Source: Bacteroidales bacterium UBA3844
Lineage (GTDB): Bacteria; Bacteroidota; Bacteroidia; Bacteroidales; Paludibacteraceae
Assembly: GCA_002392915.1 (NCBI GenBank)
Contig: DGHQ01000006.1
Span: forward strand, 1 to 64,000
Reading direction: 5' to 3'
Length of the DNA stretch: 64,000 nucleotides
Numbering within the stretch: position 1 is the stretch's first letter; the number at the start of each line of letters is the position of its first letter. Of this stretch, positions 45,453 to 53,875 are shown one piece after another. The notes below the pieces were generated by a model that saw nothing but the letters and a program-made list of their open reading frames with translations, had not been told where the DNA came from and searched no databases. Both the position numbers and the translations under genes were made by a program.

Positions 45453-45876
45453 GCAAAAAGTTTTGAAAATGCGAAATGCAGAATGGAAAATGAAAAATCG
45501 ATGTACACTTCTTTTTCTTAATGACTAGTTGAAGTGTCAGCACCTGTTATTCCTGCTTTCGTGTAACAAAATGGGTATATACTACAGCTGTCACAATAAC
45601 TTTTTATTTTCTTACAAAACAATAAATTCAAACAATCTTCGTTTCATATCATGAAAAGAGACTAAAATAGGTTCTATGAAAAAAAAATTACACTTTATTG
45701 AAAGTGTTGTGAGAGTTAGTTTTTAGAGGATATAAACAAATAGGGGAATTATAATAGACGCGTCACCATCCTATATAATTATAAATTCTGACAACTCCAC
45801 TGTCACGCAATCCACACTTTCTGATTATTAATTAAATTATGTCTGTATGGGATTGCAACAGACAAGCGAGAAAACT

Positions 45877-46085
45877 ATGAAAAAAACATTTTTATTTGGG
45901 GCATATTTTGTGTCCTATCAGCAGTTTTGTTTTCATCATGTGACAAAGAAGATGAAATCGACAATGGCATACAAGGAGCTGTAGTCAAAAATCAAAAGCA
46001 TCTCGTATCTTCAACGTTTTATTCGACAGACGAATTGACAAACACAACGTACATAATTTTACAGAAGGGAAACCATCAAAAATAA
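45877..46085 (+). pseudogene. Decayed, frameshifted lipoprotein remnant
   Basis: The ATG at 45877 opens MKKTFLFG and then soon stops in that frame. Shifting frame once near 45898 (as if one T were missing from TTTGGGG) gives WGIFCVLSAVLFSSCDKEDE, a perfect lipoprotein signal and lipobox, continuing to a stop at 46083. The restored product is only about 69 aa, so it is both frameshifted and truncated. It is the only gene-like thing in the 45422-46297 region; nothing else is supported there. Confidence 0.5.
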
Positions 46086-46241
46086 TAAGCACCCAAGAAT
46101 TTATTTGGAAGTAGTCCAAACTTAATGCACAAGAGCTCGGTATTATCACCGGGCTCTTACTATCAAGCAATTCATCACTTGTCTTAATATTCTATCAATC
46201 AACAAAATCTACACTTTTTCAAAAAAAATATCCTTTTTATG

Positions 46242-46271
46242 TTGTCATATCAACAAAAAGCACTAATTTTG
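46242..46271 (+). promoter_or_regulatory. tRNA-Pro promoter, TTG-N19-TAATTTTG
   Basis: TTG at 46242-46244 and TAATTTTG at 46264-46271, spaced by 19, 26 bases before the tRNA 5' end. Confidence 0.7.
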
Positions 46272-46297
46272 CATTCGCAAATGAGAAATATTGCAAT

Positions 46298-46372
46298 CGA
46301 GATGTAGCGCAGTCCGGTTAGCGCATCTGGTTTGGGACCAGAGGGTCGGGGGTTCGAATCCCTTCATCTCGA
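46298..46372 (+). tRNA. tRNA-Pro (anticodon TGG)
   Basis: Complete cloverleaf by eye: acceptor CGAGATG/CATCTCG with A73, D arm GCGC..GCGC, anticodon stem TCTGG/CCAGA with loop TTTGGGA (anticodon TGG), and T arm with TTCGAAT. CCA is not encoded (the sequence continues CAA). A consensus promoter lies upstream and a terminator directly downstream. Confidence 0.95.
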
Positions 46373-46373
46373 C

Positions 46374-46405
46374 AAAAGGAGAATCAATTTGGTTCTCCTT
46401 TTTTT
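46374..46405 (+). terminator. Rho-independent terminator after tRNA-Pro
   Basis: AAAAGGAGAA (46374-46383) pairs with TTCTCCTTTT (46393-46402), followed by further T. Confidence 0.85.
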
Positions 46406-46450
46406 TGACACTATAGCGATTCGTTTTGCAAAGAATTCCAACGAAAATAA

Positions 46451-46549
46451 CATTCCACGGTTCGGATTACCAACCGTGGAATGCTGATACCCAGGCCAAT
46501 GTTGGCTTAATGTCGAAGACATTTGAGCTACGTGACCGATGATTCGAAC
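46451..46549 (-). other. Three-hairpin intergenic element, candidate structured RNA
   Basis: Three perfect hairpins in 73 bases: CATTCCACGGTT/AACCGTGGAATG (46451-46462 with 46472-46483), GCCAATGTTGGC (46495-46506) and AATGTC-gaa-GACATT (46509-46523). On the minus strand the 12-bp hairpin comes last and is followed by TTATTTTC, like a terminator. The minus strand also reads GTTCGAATC (46541-46549), a tRNA T-loop-like sequence. No promoter was found for it, and no convincing protein reading. Confidence 0.4.
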
Positions 46550-46551
46550 AC

Positions 46552-46586
46552 AAAAAAAGAGAGACGTCGCATCCGCAACGTCTCTC
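46552..46586 (-). terminator. Rho-independent terminator after the TPR gene
   Basis: On the minus strand GAGAGACGTTGC pairs with GCGACGTCTCTC (one G-T pair; plus 46559-46570 with 46575-46586), followed by seven T. Confidence 0.85.
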
Positions 46587-46610
46587 AAAACATTTCAAAT
46601 AAAACCTATA

Positions 46611-47819
46611 TTATAGGTTGCTAATTTCTTTCTGAATAGCGTCAGCTTTAGCACCCTGGTTTAGCTGCATATATACGCTACGAAGCATCTGCAAGTTACC
46701 AATATTCTTAGCATCGATCGCACGAGCCTTCTCCAATGGTTCTACAGCCTTCTGGAACTCAGCCTTTGCTGTCTTTACAGCAGCGTCATATTTAGCCTTC
46801 TGCTTTACAGGAATCTTGCCAGCCTCATTGTAAAGATCCTGTCCTTTCATCATGTAGACAGCACCGATGCCAGAATAAGCCTCGAAGTTGTTTGCATCTA
46901 CTGTAAGAGCGGAATTGAATGCACTGATTGCCTTGTCATACTCTTTAGCCTGCATCAAAGAGTTACCCTTTACAACATGATACTGAACCTCCTTAGGATT
47001 CTTTGCGATTGCCTCATCAAGATACTTCACTGCCTCATCCACTTTCTTAGTCGAAATGTAGTAGTTGATAAGAGAGCCAAACAAGAACTTGTTGTTAGGA
47101 TCCTTTGCTATACCCTCCTTCAATGTGTTTACAGCCTTAACGGTATCTCCATTAGCGATATAAGACTGGTATAGCCAATCATACATCTTTGAGGCCTCCT
47201 TATGGTCGACATTCTTGAAATCCTCCATCATTGTGATAGCTTCTTTCTTTTTCAAATCCTCATCAAGCAAAGCTGCGTTGATTGTGAAGAAATAAATGTC
47301 GTTGTAAATGGAATCCTTTGGAGTTCCTGCCATTGCTGGTGAATTAGGGATCTCCATATACTTTGTCCACAAAGCGACAGCACCCTTATAATCCTGTGAA
47401 GTGTAGCAATTGTTACCCTCACCGATCAAATACTCCTGCAATTTGCTAAGTTTGCTCTTAATCTCCTTTGTGTAAGTAGGCTTAACCTTACCTTTCTCAT
47501 TTGGTTTCTGATCCAAATCCCAAGCCTTGAAGTAAGCGTCAGTTGCCTTTAGCAAATTGTCTTTTACTCCCTGTGGATCTTTCTTGCCGTTCTTAGCAAT
47601 ATCCTCGTAAGTCAAAAAATATGTCTTACCTGCCAAGTTGAATGTTTTTGCCTGATTTGCAGTCTCAGGGTGTGTCATCGCAGGCTCAATGTTCTTTTTA
47701 GCCTCTGCCAAATCCATTGGCTCATACAAAGCGTTATCAGTCGCTTTTAGGTTTGCTTTCTGTGCGAATGCGCTCATTGATAGAGCCACCATCGCTGCCG
47801 CAATTGAATATTTCTTCAT
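46611..47819 (-). CDS. Periplasmic TPR-repeat protein
   Basis: 402 aa. Signal peptide 1-19 (SAFAQ). Several tetratricopeptide repeats are visible, especially at about 220-330: ANGDTVKAVNTLKEGIAKDPNN, then KKVDEAVKYLDEAIAKNPK and AKEYDKAISAFNSALTVDANN. TPR arrays bind other proteins. Many lysines and alanines and optimal-looking codons suggest it is well expressed. It has its own promoter and terminator; partner unknown. Confidence 0.88.
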   Translation of the reverse strand: MKKYSIAAAMVALSMSAFAQKANLKATDNALYEPMDLAEAKKNIEPAMTHPETANQAKTFNLAGKTYFLTYEDIAKNGKKDPQGVKDNLLKATDAYFKAWDLDQKPNEKGKVKPTYTKEIKSKLSKLQEYLIGEGNNCYTSQDYKGAVALWTKYMEIPNSPAMAGTPKDSIYNDIYFFTINAALLDEDLKKKEAITMMEDFKNVDHKEASKMYDWLYQSYIANGDTVKAVNTLKEGIAKDPNNKFLFGSLINYYISTKKVDEAVKYLDEAIAKNPKEVQYHVVKGNSLMQAKEYDKAISAFNSALTVDANNFEAYSGIGAVYMMKGQDLYNEAGKIPVKQKAKYDAAVKTAKAEFQKAVEPLEKARAIDAKNIGNLQMLRSVYMQLNQGAKADAIQKEISNL

Positions 47820-47851
47820 TTTTCCTTTAATAAATTATCAATTAAACTTTG

Positions 47852-47859
47852 CAAAGTTA
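47852..47859 (-). promoter_or_regulatory. Putative -7 element for the TPR gene
   Basis: CAAAGTTA on the plus strand reads TAACTTTG on the minus strand, 32 bases before the ATG at 47819. Confidence 0.5.
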
Positions 47860-47927
47860 TTGCTATTTTACGACTTTGCATAAATTTTTTTAATGTTATG
47901 TGGCAACAAATCTAAATTGTAATATGA

Positions 47928-47947
47928 GGCAGGCATAAAAGCCTGCC
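47928..47947. repeat. Short palindrome, GGCAGGC family
   Basis: GGCAGGC (47928-47934) pairs with GCCTGCC (47941-47947), nine bases past the gyrA stop; it might help end gyrA transcription. Confidence 0.55.
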
Positions 47948-47955
47948 ACTACAAA

Positions 47956-50568
47956 TTATTCCTCTGTTGGTGTCTCAACTGTTGCGTTGTCGACAACTTC
48001 TCCACCCTCAACATTTGGTGTTTCTCCTTCTACTTCAGGGGTTTCCTCCTCTTCCTCAGCGGAAACCTTACATACAGAAGCGATAACATCATTTTTCTTT
48101 GTCAAGTTGATCAAGCGGACACCTTGAGCTGCACGGCCAAGTACTCTTGTGCCAGCTATCTTCAATCTGATTGCTATACCAGACGTGTTGATGATCATTA
48201 GGTCGTTGTCGTCTGTAACAGCCTGGATCGCAACAAGTTTACCAGTCTTTTCTGTCACATTCAATGTTCTGACACCCTTTGCTCCACGCTTAGTGATACG
48301 ATATAGTGTAGCTGGATTACCGTCTTCATCCATGATGATATTGCCGTTCTCATCACGATCGTCAAGGTAAGATCGTTTACCGAATCCATTTTCTGAAACG
48401 ACGAGCAATGTCTCTGGCGAGTTTTTCTCCACACATACCATACCTACCACTCTATCTGTTGGATCATCCTCATCAAGTGTCATACCACGCACTCCAGTAG
48501 CGGTTCTTCCAAGTGGACGTAAGTCGCCAGAATCCTCTCTGAAACGAACAGCACGACCGTTACGGCTGGCGATTATAACATCACTCTTTCCGTCTGTCAA
48601 CGATACGTTGATAACCTCGTCGTCTTCACGGATTGTGATCGCGTTGACTCCATTTGTACGAGGACGTGAATACTGCTCAAGCAATGTCCTCTTCACTACA
48701 CCCTGCTTTGTACAGAAGATCAAATAGTGTGAGTTGACATACTCTTTGTCGTTCAAGCCACGCACCCTAACAAATGCGTTGATTCTGTCGTCGGAATCAA
48801 GCTGGATAAGGTTCTGCAATGCTCTACCCTTAGAATTCTTGGCTCCAGGTTGAATCTCATATACACGAAGCCAGTAGCAGCGTCCTTTCTGAGAGAACAA
48901 CAACAATGTGTCGTGCATTGATGCCTGATAGATATATTCGATGAAGTCCTCATCTCTTGAATTACTTGCCTTAGATCCGACACCTCCTCTACCCTGTGTC
49001 TTATACTCCACAAGCGGAGTAGACTTAACGTATCCAAGATGCGAGATTGTGATGACCATCTCGTCGTCGGCATAGAAATCCTCCGGATTGAATGAGGCTC
49101 CTGCATAATCAATCTCTGTGCGTCTCTCGTCGCCATATTTCTCTTTGATCTCGATAAGCTCTGCCTTGATGATGTCACGACGCAACTCCTCACTTGCCAA
49201 AACGGACTCCAAATGTGCGATCAACTTCATCACCTCATCATATTCAGCTTTCAACTTGTCGATTTCCAAGCCTGTCAACGCTCTCAAACGCATCTCAACG
49301 ATATCCTTTGCCTGGATTTCATCAAGAGGCTCTGGAAGTTCAACCTGTAGTCGCTGGATTGCGATCGCTGCAGTCTCACTGCTTCGGATGATGCTGATCA
49401 CCTGCTCGATATTGTCGACGGCGATAATTCTACCCTTCAAAATATGAGCTCTCTTCTGAGCCTCTTTAAGTTCAAATTGTGTACGACGTGTGACAACTTC
49501 CATTCTGAACTTAGCAAACTCAGAGATCTGATCCTTCAATGTAAGCAGACGTGGACGTCCATTGACCAAAGCAATGCTGTTAACGCTGAATGAGCTCTGT
49601 AGCTGACTCATCTTCATCAGCTTATTGAGCACCACATTTGAGTTGGCATCTCTCTTGATGTCGATAACAATACGTGTTCCGACCTCACCATCCGACTCAT
49701 CATTGATGTTGGAGATTCCTTCTATCTTGCCATCCTTCACCAAATCAGCGATCTGCTCGATCAGCTCACGTTTGTTCACCTGGTAAGGGATCTCTGTGAC
49801 GACGATCTTCTCACGGTTGTCTTCTGTCTCGATCTCTGTGCGCGACTTGATGATGATACGTCCACGACCAGTAAGATACGCGTCTTTGACACCATCATAT
49901 CCACAGATGATACCACCTGTAGGGAAATCAGGAGCCTTGATGATCTTGATCAAGTCTTCCGGATCAATGTCGGGATTGTCAACATAAGCGACAACAGCGT
50001 CAAGAGTGTCGCTCAAGTTGTGAGTCGGCATATTAGTAGCCATACCGACGGCGATTCCCGAAGCTCCGTTGATAATCAAGTTAGGAATACGAGTAGGAAG
50101 AACTGTTGGTTCCTGATACTCACCGTCGAAATTGTCCACAAAATCGACTGTATCCTTCTCTATATCCACAAGCATAGTGTCGGAAATCTTGTCGAGACGA
50201 GCCTCAGTGTAACGCATTGCGGCTGGTCCATCACCGTCGACACTACCAAAGTTTCCTTGTTTGTCGACAAGAGTGTAACGCATATTCCACTCCTGCGCCA
50301 TTCTCACAAGTGCTCCATACACAGAACTGTCGCCATGAGGGTGGTACTTACCCATTACCTCACCCACGATACGTGCACACTTCTTTGTCGGTTTGTCATG
50401 TGTAATGTTAAGCTCATTCATACCGTACATCACACGGCGGTGAACTGGTTTGAAACCGTCACGCACGTCTGGCAAGGCACGAGCAACAATAACGGACATA
50501 GCATAGTCAATATACGACGTACGCATTTCGTCGTCAATATTGACTGGGATTATTCTACCGTCTGCCAT
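47956..50568 (-). CDS. gyrA: DNA gyrase subunit A
   Basis: The strand-cutting subunit of DNA gyrase. 870 aa with catalytic Tyr120 (AAMRYTEARL), HPHGDSSVYGALVRMAQ (quinolone region, with the key Ser81 present), the QRRQFELKEAQKRAHIL-like coiled region (here TRRTQFELKEAQKRAHILKG), and the C-terminal beta-pinwheel with the GyrA box near 538-545 (QGRGGVG), which marks gyrase not topoisomerase IV. It ends with an acidic Glu-rich tail. Start ATG at 50568. Confidence 0.96.
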   Translation of the reverse strand: MADGRIIPVNIDDEMRTSYIDYAMSVIVARALPDVRDGFKPVHRRVMYGMNELNITHDKPTKKCARIVGEVMGKYHPHGDSSVYGALVRMAQEWNMRYTLVDKQGNFGSVDGDGPAAMRYTEARLDKISDTMLVDIEKDTVDFVDNFDGEYQEPTVLPTRIPNLIINGASGIAVGMATNMPTHNLSDTLDAVVAYVDNPDIDPEDLIKIIKAPDFPTGGIICGYDGVKDAYLTGRGRIIIKSRTEIETEDNREKIVVTEIPYQVNKRELIEQIADLVKDGKIEGISNINDESDGEVGTRIVIDIKRDANSNVVLNKLMKMSQLQSSFSVNSIALVNGRPRLLTLKDQISEFAKFRMEVVTRRTQFELKEAQKRAHILKGRIIAVDNIEQVISIIRSSETAAIAIQRLQVELPEPLDEIQAKDIVEMRLRALTGLEIDKLKAEYDEVMKLIAHLESVLASEELRRDIIKAELIEIKEKYGDERRTEIDYAGASFNPEDFYADDEMVITISHLGYVKSTPLVEYKTQGRGGVGSKASNSRDEDFIEYIYQASMHDTLLLFSQKGRCYWLRVYEIQPGAKNSKGRALQNLIQLDSDDRINAFVRVRGLNDKEYVNSHYLIFCTKQGVVKRTLLEQYSRPRTNGVNAITIREDDEVINVSLTDGKSDVIIASRNGRAVRFREDSGDLRPLGRTATGVRGMTLDEDDPTDRVVGMVCVEKNSPETLLVVSENGFGKRSYLDDRDENGNIIMDEDGNPATLYRITKRGAKGVRTLNVTEKTGKLVAIQAVTDDNDLMIINTSGIAIRLKIAGTRVLGRAAQGVRLINLTKKNDVIASVCKVSAEEEEETPEVEGETPNVEGGEVVDNATVETPTEE

Positions 50569-50610
50569 AATTCTTTGTTATATTTTATTTTTGTTTTTTT
50601 CATTTCATTT

Positions 50611-50657
50611 GTAGAGACGCATGGACTTACGTCTCCACGGACGTGCGTCTCCACGCA
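50611..50657. repeat. GAGACG-family palindromic repeat, tandem partial copies
   Basis: GTAGAGACGCATGGACTTAC is followed by GTCTCCACGG and ACGTGCGTCTCCACGC, overlapping half-palindromes of the family seen at 18734 and 24383. It lies in the 50569-50953 gap upstream of gyrA, which otherwise holds only repeats (50715-50791 and 50860-50889). Confidence 0.5.
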
Positions 50658-50714
50658 AATCATATTGTAAAAATAGCACATTTTGCCGACATACGCAATT
50701 TTTCGCACAAAAAT

Positions 50715-50791
50715 ACGTCTATTTTCGACGCAAGATTAAAAATCCACCACCTGTCGGTGGCGAATACAGAATCCGACAGAGGGAAAATATG
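50715..50791 (+). repeat. 77-bp direct repeat, copy 1 (left boundary of the 4-gene cassette)
   Basis: Matches 55266-55342 over 77 bases with two mismatches, in the same orientation. It contains the stem CTGTCGG/CCGACAG (50751-50757 with 50773-50779). The four-gene operon 50954-55146 lies between the copies. Confidence 0.85.
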
Positions 50792-50859
50792 AATGAAATT
50801 ATAAATGCTAAATTTCACGACGCATTGCGGATATACCTACATTTACGAATTGAATCATA

Positions 50860-50889
50860 TATAGGCAGGTGCTTACGCACCTGCCTATA
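50860..50889. repeat. 13-bp palindrome, GGCAGG family
   Basis: TATAGGCAGGTGC (50860-50872) pairs with GCACCTGCCTATA (50877-50889); it lies 64 bases beyond the SUMF1-fold gene's stop. Confidence 0.6.
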
Positions 50890-50953
50890 CAAATATTCGC
50901 CACTACGTAGCGGATTCACATCGGATGACCGATTGCTCTTTTAGAGATGAATA

Positions 50954-52204
50954 CTAAAGGGCAAGACGCAAACCGGTGCCTCTGTAGTGATTGTCAGGAT
51001 AGTTAGAGTCGCGGTAAGACAAACAGCAGGATCCCAGAAAAGTGGAATGAGCACCACCACGCATAACACAGTTATCGCCAAACTTCGGACCTTGTGGGTC
51101 AGTTGATGGGGATTTGGCATAATAATCTGCGTCATAAATGTCATTGCACCACTCCCATACATTGCCAGACATATCATACAAGCCAAGTTCATTCGGCTTC
51201 TTCTGTGCCACTGGATGCGTATTTCCTCCTGAATTACTTTTACACCATGCCACTTCATCAAGATTGCTGCTTCCTGCATACGTGGTGTGATTACTCTTGT
51301 TCCCCCCTCTTGCTGCAAACTCCCATTCTGCCTCTGTTGGCAGACGGAATTTCCTGCCAGTCAATCTACTCAGTTTATTGATGAACTCTAGGCAATCATA
51401 CCAAGAAACCTTTTCAACTGGGTTGTTATCGCCTTTGAATTCAGATGGATTATCTCCCATCACAGCCTGCCACAATGCCTGTGTCACCGGAGTCTCGCCC
51501 ATGTAATAGTCTTTGGAGATAGTTACTTCATGGACTGGCACTTCATCATAATTCCTAGAAATTTCCATTTCTGGAGTCGCTCCCATAGTGAATGTACCAT
51601 GATTGACAAGAATCATCTTAAATGTAACTCCTTTTACAGTGAATGGGGTAACAAATGGGTTCGTCTTGACTTTCTCAGATTCGTTTACCCACAATTCAAA
51701 ATCTATTTTATCACTTCCTTTAATATCGAACGTCAATTGTACAGAGGTGTTTTTCGTTTTGTCCTTCCAATCGATTTCTTTTGAATTAGAGATCTTCTCG
51801 CCTTTCTTATTCTTCAAAACAAACTTAAATTTGTCGTTTGTTGGCTTGATTGGATGAATTGTGATTTTTAGAATATCGTCATCAAATTTGATGTCATCCT
51901 CTTTCAACGGTTCCGCAAAATTTCCTACAAATGCCTTATCCGCCGCCTTAAAATCAGTCTTGCCTGTAATTTTTTTTACAATTGTCTCGTATAATGGCTT
52001 ATCATCTGCTGACATATCAATCCCAGTCAATGCAAAACCACATTTATCACACCAAGAGGCAAGTGCACCATCACGTAATGCTGATAGTAATTCTTCACGA
52101 AAATCATCGCTATTTGTCACGGAGACATCATTTAGTAATGATCTTAATTGCTCTATTTTTGTCAGATAAGCACCTCTTAAAAATAATATGTTCAACTCTC
52201 CCAT
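50954..52204 (-). CDS. SUMF1-fold (FGE-sulfatase type) protein without the first catalytic Cys
   Basis: 416 aa. The C-terminal 220 residues are a formylglycine-generating-enzyme fold: GTFTMGATPE, ETPVTQALWQAVMGDNPS, PVEKVSWYDCLEFINKLS, FRLPTEAEWEFAARGG, LYDMSGNVWEW and a closing NHYRGTGLRLAL. In the RGG segment (RGGAHSTFLGSCCLSYRD) the position of the first FGE catalytic Cys is Thr, so formylglycine formation is unlikely; the fold may act in ligand or protein binding. The N-terminal about 90 residues are helical (EQLRSLLNDVS; LLSALRDGALASWCDKCG), followed by a beta-sandwich-like region. Last gene of the cassette, two bases after the AAA+ gene. Confidence 0.82.
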   Translation of the reverse strand: MGELNILFLRGAYLTKIEQLRSLLNDVSVTNSDDFREELLSALRDGALASWCDKCGFALTGIDMSADDKPLYETIVKKITGKTDFKAADKAFVGNFAEPLKEDDIKFDDDILKITIHPIKPTNDKFKFVLKNKKGEKISNSKEIDWKDKTKNTSVQLTFDIKGSDKIDFELWVNESEKVKTNPFVTPFTVKGVTFKMILVNHGTFTMGATPEMEISRNYDEVPVHEVTISKDYYMGETPVTQALWQAVMGDNPSEFKGDNNPVEKVSWYDCLEFINKLSRLTGRKFRLPTEAEWEFAARGGNKSNHTTYAGSSNLDEVAWCKSNSGGNTHPVAQKKPNELGLYDMSGNVWEWCNDIYDADYYAKSPSTDPQGPKFGDNCVMRGGAHSTFLGSCCLSYRDSNYPDNHYRGTGLRLAL

Positions 52205-52206
52205 TG

Positions 52207-53874
52207 TTATGCCTCCCTGAAATTATATGTACTCTGCAACTCACGAATGCGTTCTGCAGATGTCTTATGCAAGACTCCATTCTCATCTTTCTTGCCCTTT
52301 TGATTGCACATAACAGACTTGCGAATAAGTTCTATTTCATCATCAAAATCCTTTTGTGTAATTTTAACCTTGGCAACAACAGCGTTTTTATCCTGTTGTT
52401 TCTCTTTCAAATCAATATATTCTATATATTTCTTTTCAAAGACAGCCTCAACCACACTTTGAATCTCGGAACCTGAAAAACCGTTTTTTTCCTCTTTCGA
52501 CTTGTCTCCACGCATATTTTCAGCAATTTTTTCTTTAACTGAATCAGTTAGTTCGGAAACATCAAAGACTGATTCTTGTTCAGACGACAATCTTAGTTTC
52601 TTTTCCAAAATGTCTAATCGTTCATTCTTCTTAGGAAAATCTACGAAATACACCTCGTCAAAACGTCCCTTACGCATAAACTCAGGACGCATCACATCAT
52701 TAGCGGTAGCCACAATATAAACTGCTGTTTTACGCTCCTGCATCCATGTAAGAAAATGGCCCATCATTCGCATAACGATGTCATGGCCACCGCCACCTCC
52801 ATTTGCACCAGCAAAGGCTTTTTCGATCTCATCTATCCACAGCACACACGGATGCGCTGCCTCTGCCACCTTGAGTGCCTTGCGAAGATTTGCTTCACTC
52901 TGACCTACATATTGTCCCATCAATCGGCTAATATCAAGTCGCAATAATGACACTCCAAATTTATCCGCGATTGATTTTGCCACAAGACTCTTTCCACATC
53001 CAGGCATTCCAATGATCAAGATTCCTTTAGGGAGAGGCAACTTCATCTTTGCCAACTCGTTGAGATGTCGAAAAAGTTTGGCTTTTTGATCCAGATCTTT
53101 GCGAAGATTATTCAATCCTCCAACTTGGTCAAATGAAATATCTGTATCAATCACTTCTATTATACCAGACTTTCGAACAAGCAGTTTCTTTTCTTCCTGA
53201 GCATATTCGATTGTCTTTTCCGTCAATCTGTTGCAAGTTCGCATACTTGCAGACCTGATTATCTGCTCTATTTCATAGTGCTGAATACCTTGAAGAGTAC
53301 GAGTCAGTTCAACTACCAATTCACCATATTGATGTTGGAATTGATTTGATACAGGCAACACCTGCCTTATATATTCCTCTATCTCCTTCTCTGTAGGTGC
53401 TGGCAATTCAACTACGGAAACCAACCCCTCTACCATAAGAGGTAACGACTCCATAGGTTGTGGAGACACCATAATAAAAGTCATTCGTTTGTCGTATTTT
53501 CCCTGCTCATATAGCGAACAGAAAAGCTGAAGGTTCAATTGAAAATCATTCTTTTCAAATTCGGCATAACAATTCTTTGCCAGAAAAATTGAAGGTTCTA
53601 TCTCTTCTCTATGCTCTATTACAGCATCAAATACAGATGACAACGAATGAGATCCCTCCTTTTTTTTCTTTGTCAAAAAGTCGATCTCTCTATTATTGGC
53701 ATATTCTTCCACATTTGCACAAGTCATTTCCAATACACCTTCTTCCATTATTTCCTTCAATGCCTTATCGACATAAGAATAATTGAAATGAGGAACATAC
53801 ACTACCGGCGAACTAAGGATTGCCGTGATCAAGTCCGTTTTGAACTTTTCATTGATTGAAAACGTCTGCTCCAT
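52207..53874 (-). CDS. Ycf46-like AAA+ ATPase with degenerate N-terminal ATPase-like domain
   Basis: 555 aa. The C-terminal AAA+ module is complete: QVGGLNNLRKDL, Walker A GMPGCGKS (289-296), LRLDISRLMGQYVGQSE, Walker B VLWIDEIEKAF (Asp348-Glu349), sensor 1 ATANDV, arginine finger region RKGRFDE. The N-terminal half (1-230) resembles a P-loop-less ATPase domain (MTFIMVSPQP; VVELPAPTEKEIEEYI; a lid helix ending IEQIIRSAS), the layout of Ycf46 proteins. An insertion near 440-470 is rich in Lys/Glu. It sits between the amphipathic-helix gene and the SUMF1-fold gene with one- or two-base gaps. Probably remodels a protein partner encoded in the same operon. Confidence 0.87.
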   Translation of the reverse strand: MEQTFSINEKFKTDLITAILSSPVVYVPHFNYSYVDKALKEIMEEGVLEMTCANVEEYANNREIDFLTKKKKEGSHSLSSVFDAVIEHREEIEPSIFLAKNCYAEFEKNDFQLNLQLFCSLYEQGKYDKRMTFIMVSPQPMESLPLMVEGLVSVVELPAPTEKEIEEYIRQVLPVSNQFQHQYGELVVELTRTLQGIQHYEIEQIIRSASMRTCNRLTEKTIEYAQEEKKLLVRKSGIIEVIDTDISFDQVGGLNNLRKDLDQKAKLFRHLNELAKMKLPLPKGILIIGMPGCGKSLVAKSIADKFGVSLLRLDISRLMGQYVGQSEANLRKALKVAEAAHPCVLWIDEIEKAFAGANGGGGGHDIVMRMMGHFLTWMQERKTAVYIVATANDVMRPEFMRKGRFDEVYFVDFPKKNERLDILEKKLRLSSEQESVFDVSELTDSVKEKIAENMRGDKSKEEKNGFSGSEIQSVVEAVFEKKYIEYIDLKEKQQDKNAVVAKVKITQKDFDDEIELIRKSVMCNQKGKKDENGVLHKTSAERIRELQSTYNFREA

Positions 53875-53875
53875 A

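Noticed and set aside
45985..46170. Minus-strand 61-codon frame in the gap before tRNA-Pro
   Set aside because: It has no promoter, start context or domain and overlaps the lipoprotein remnant, which is better supported.
46364..46588. 74-codon minus-strand reading frame containing HVAQMSSTLSQHWPGYQHS
   Set aside because: It runs through the tRNA 3' end and two terminators and is better explained by the hairpin element.
47956..50568. Gly at the position of E. coli GyrA Asp87 as a resistance mutation
   Set aside because: The key Ser is present and Gly may be natural in this group; no claim can be made without comparison.
50954..52204. SUMF1-fold protein as a diversity-generating retroelement target
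   Set aside because: The fold is right, but no reverse transcriptase gene, template repeat or variable-repeat partner is seen nearby.
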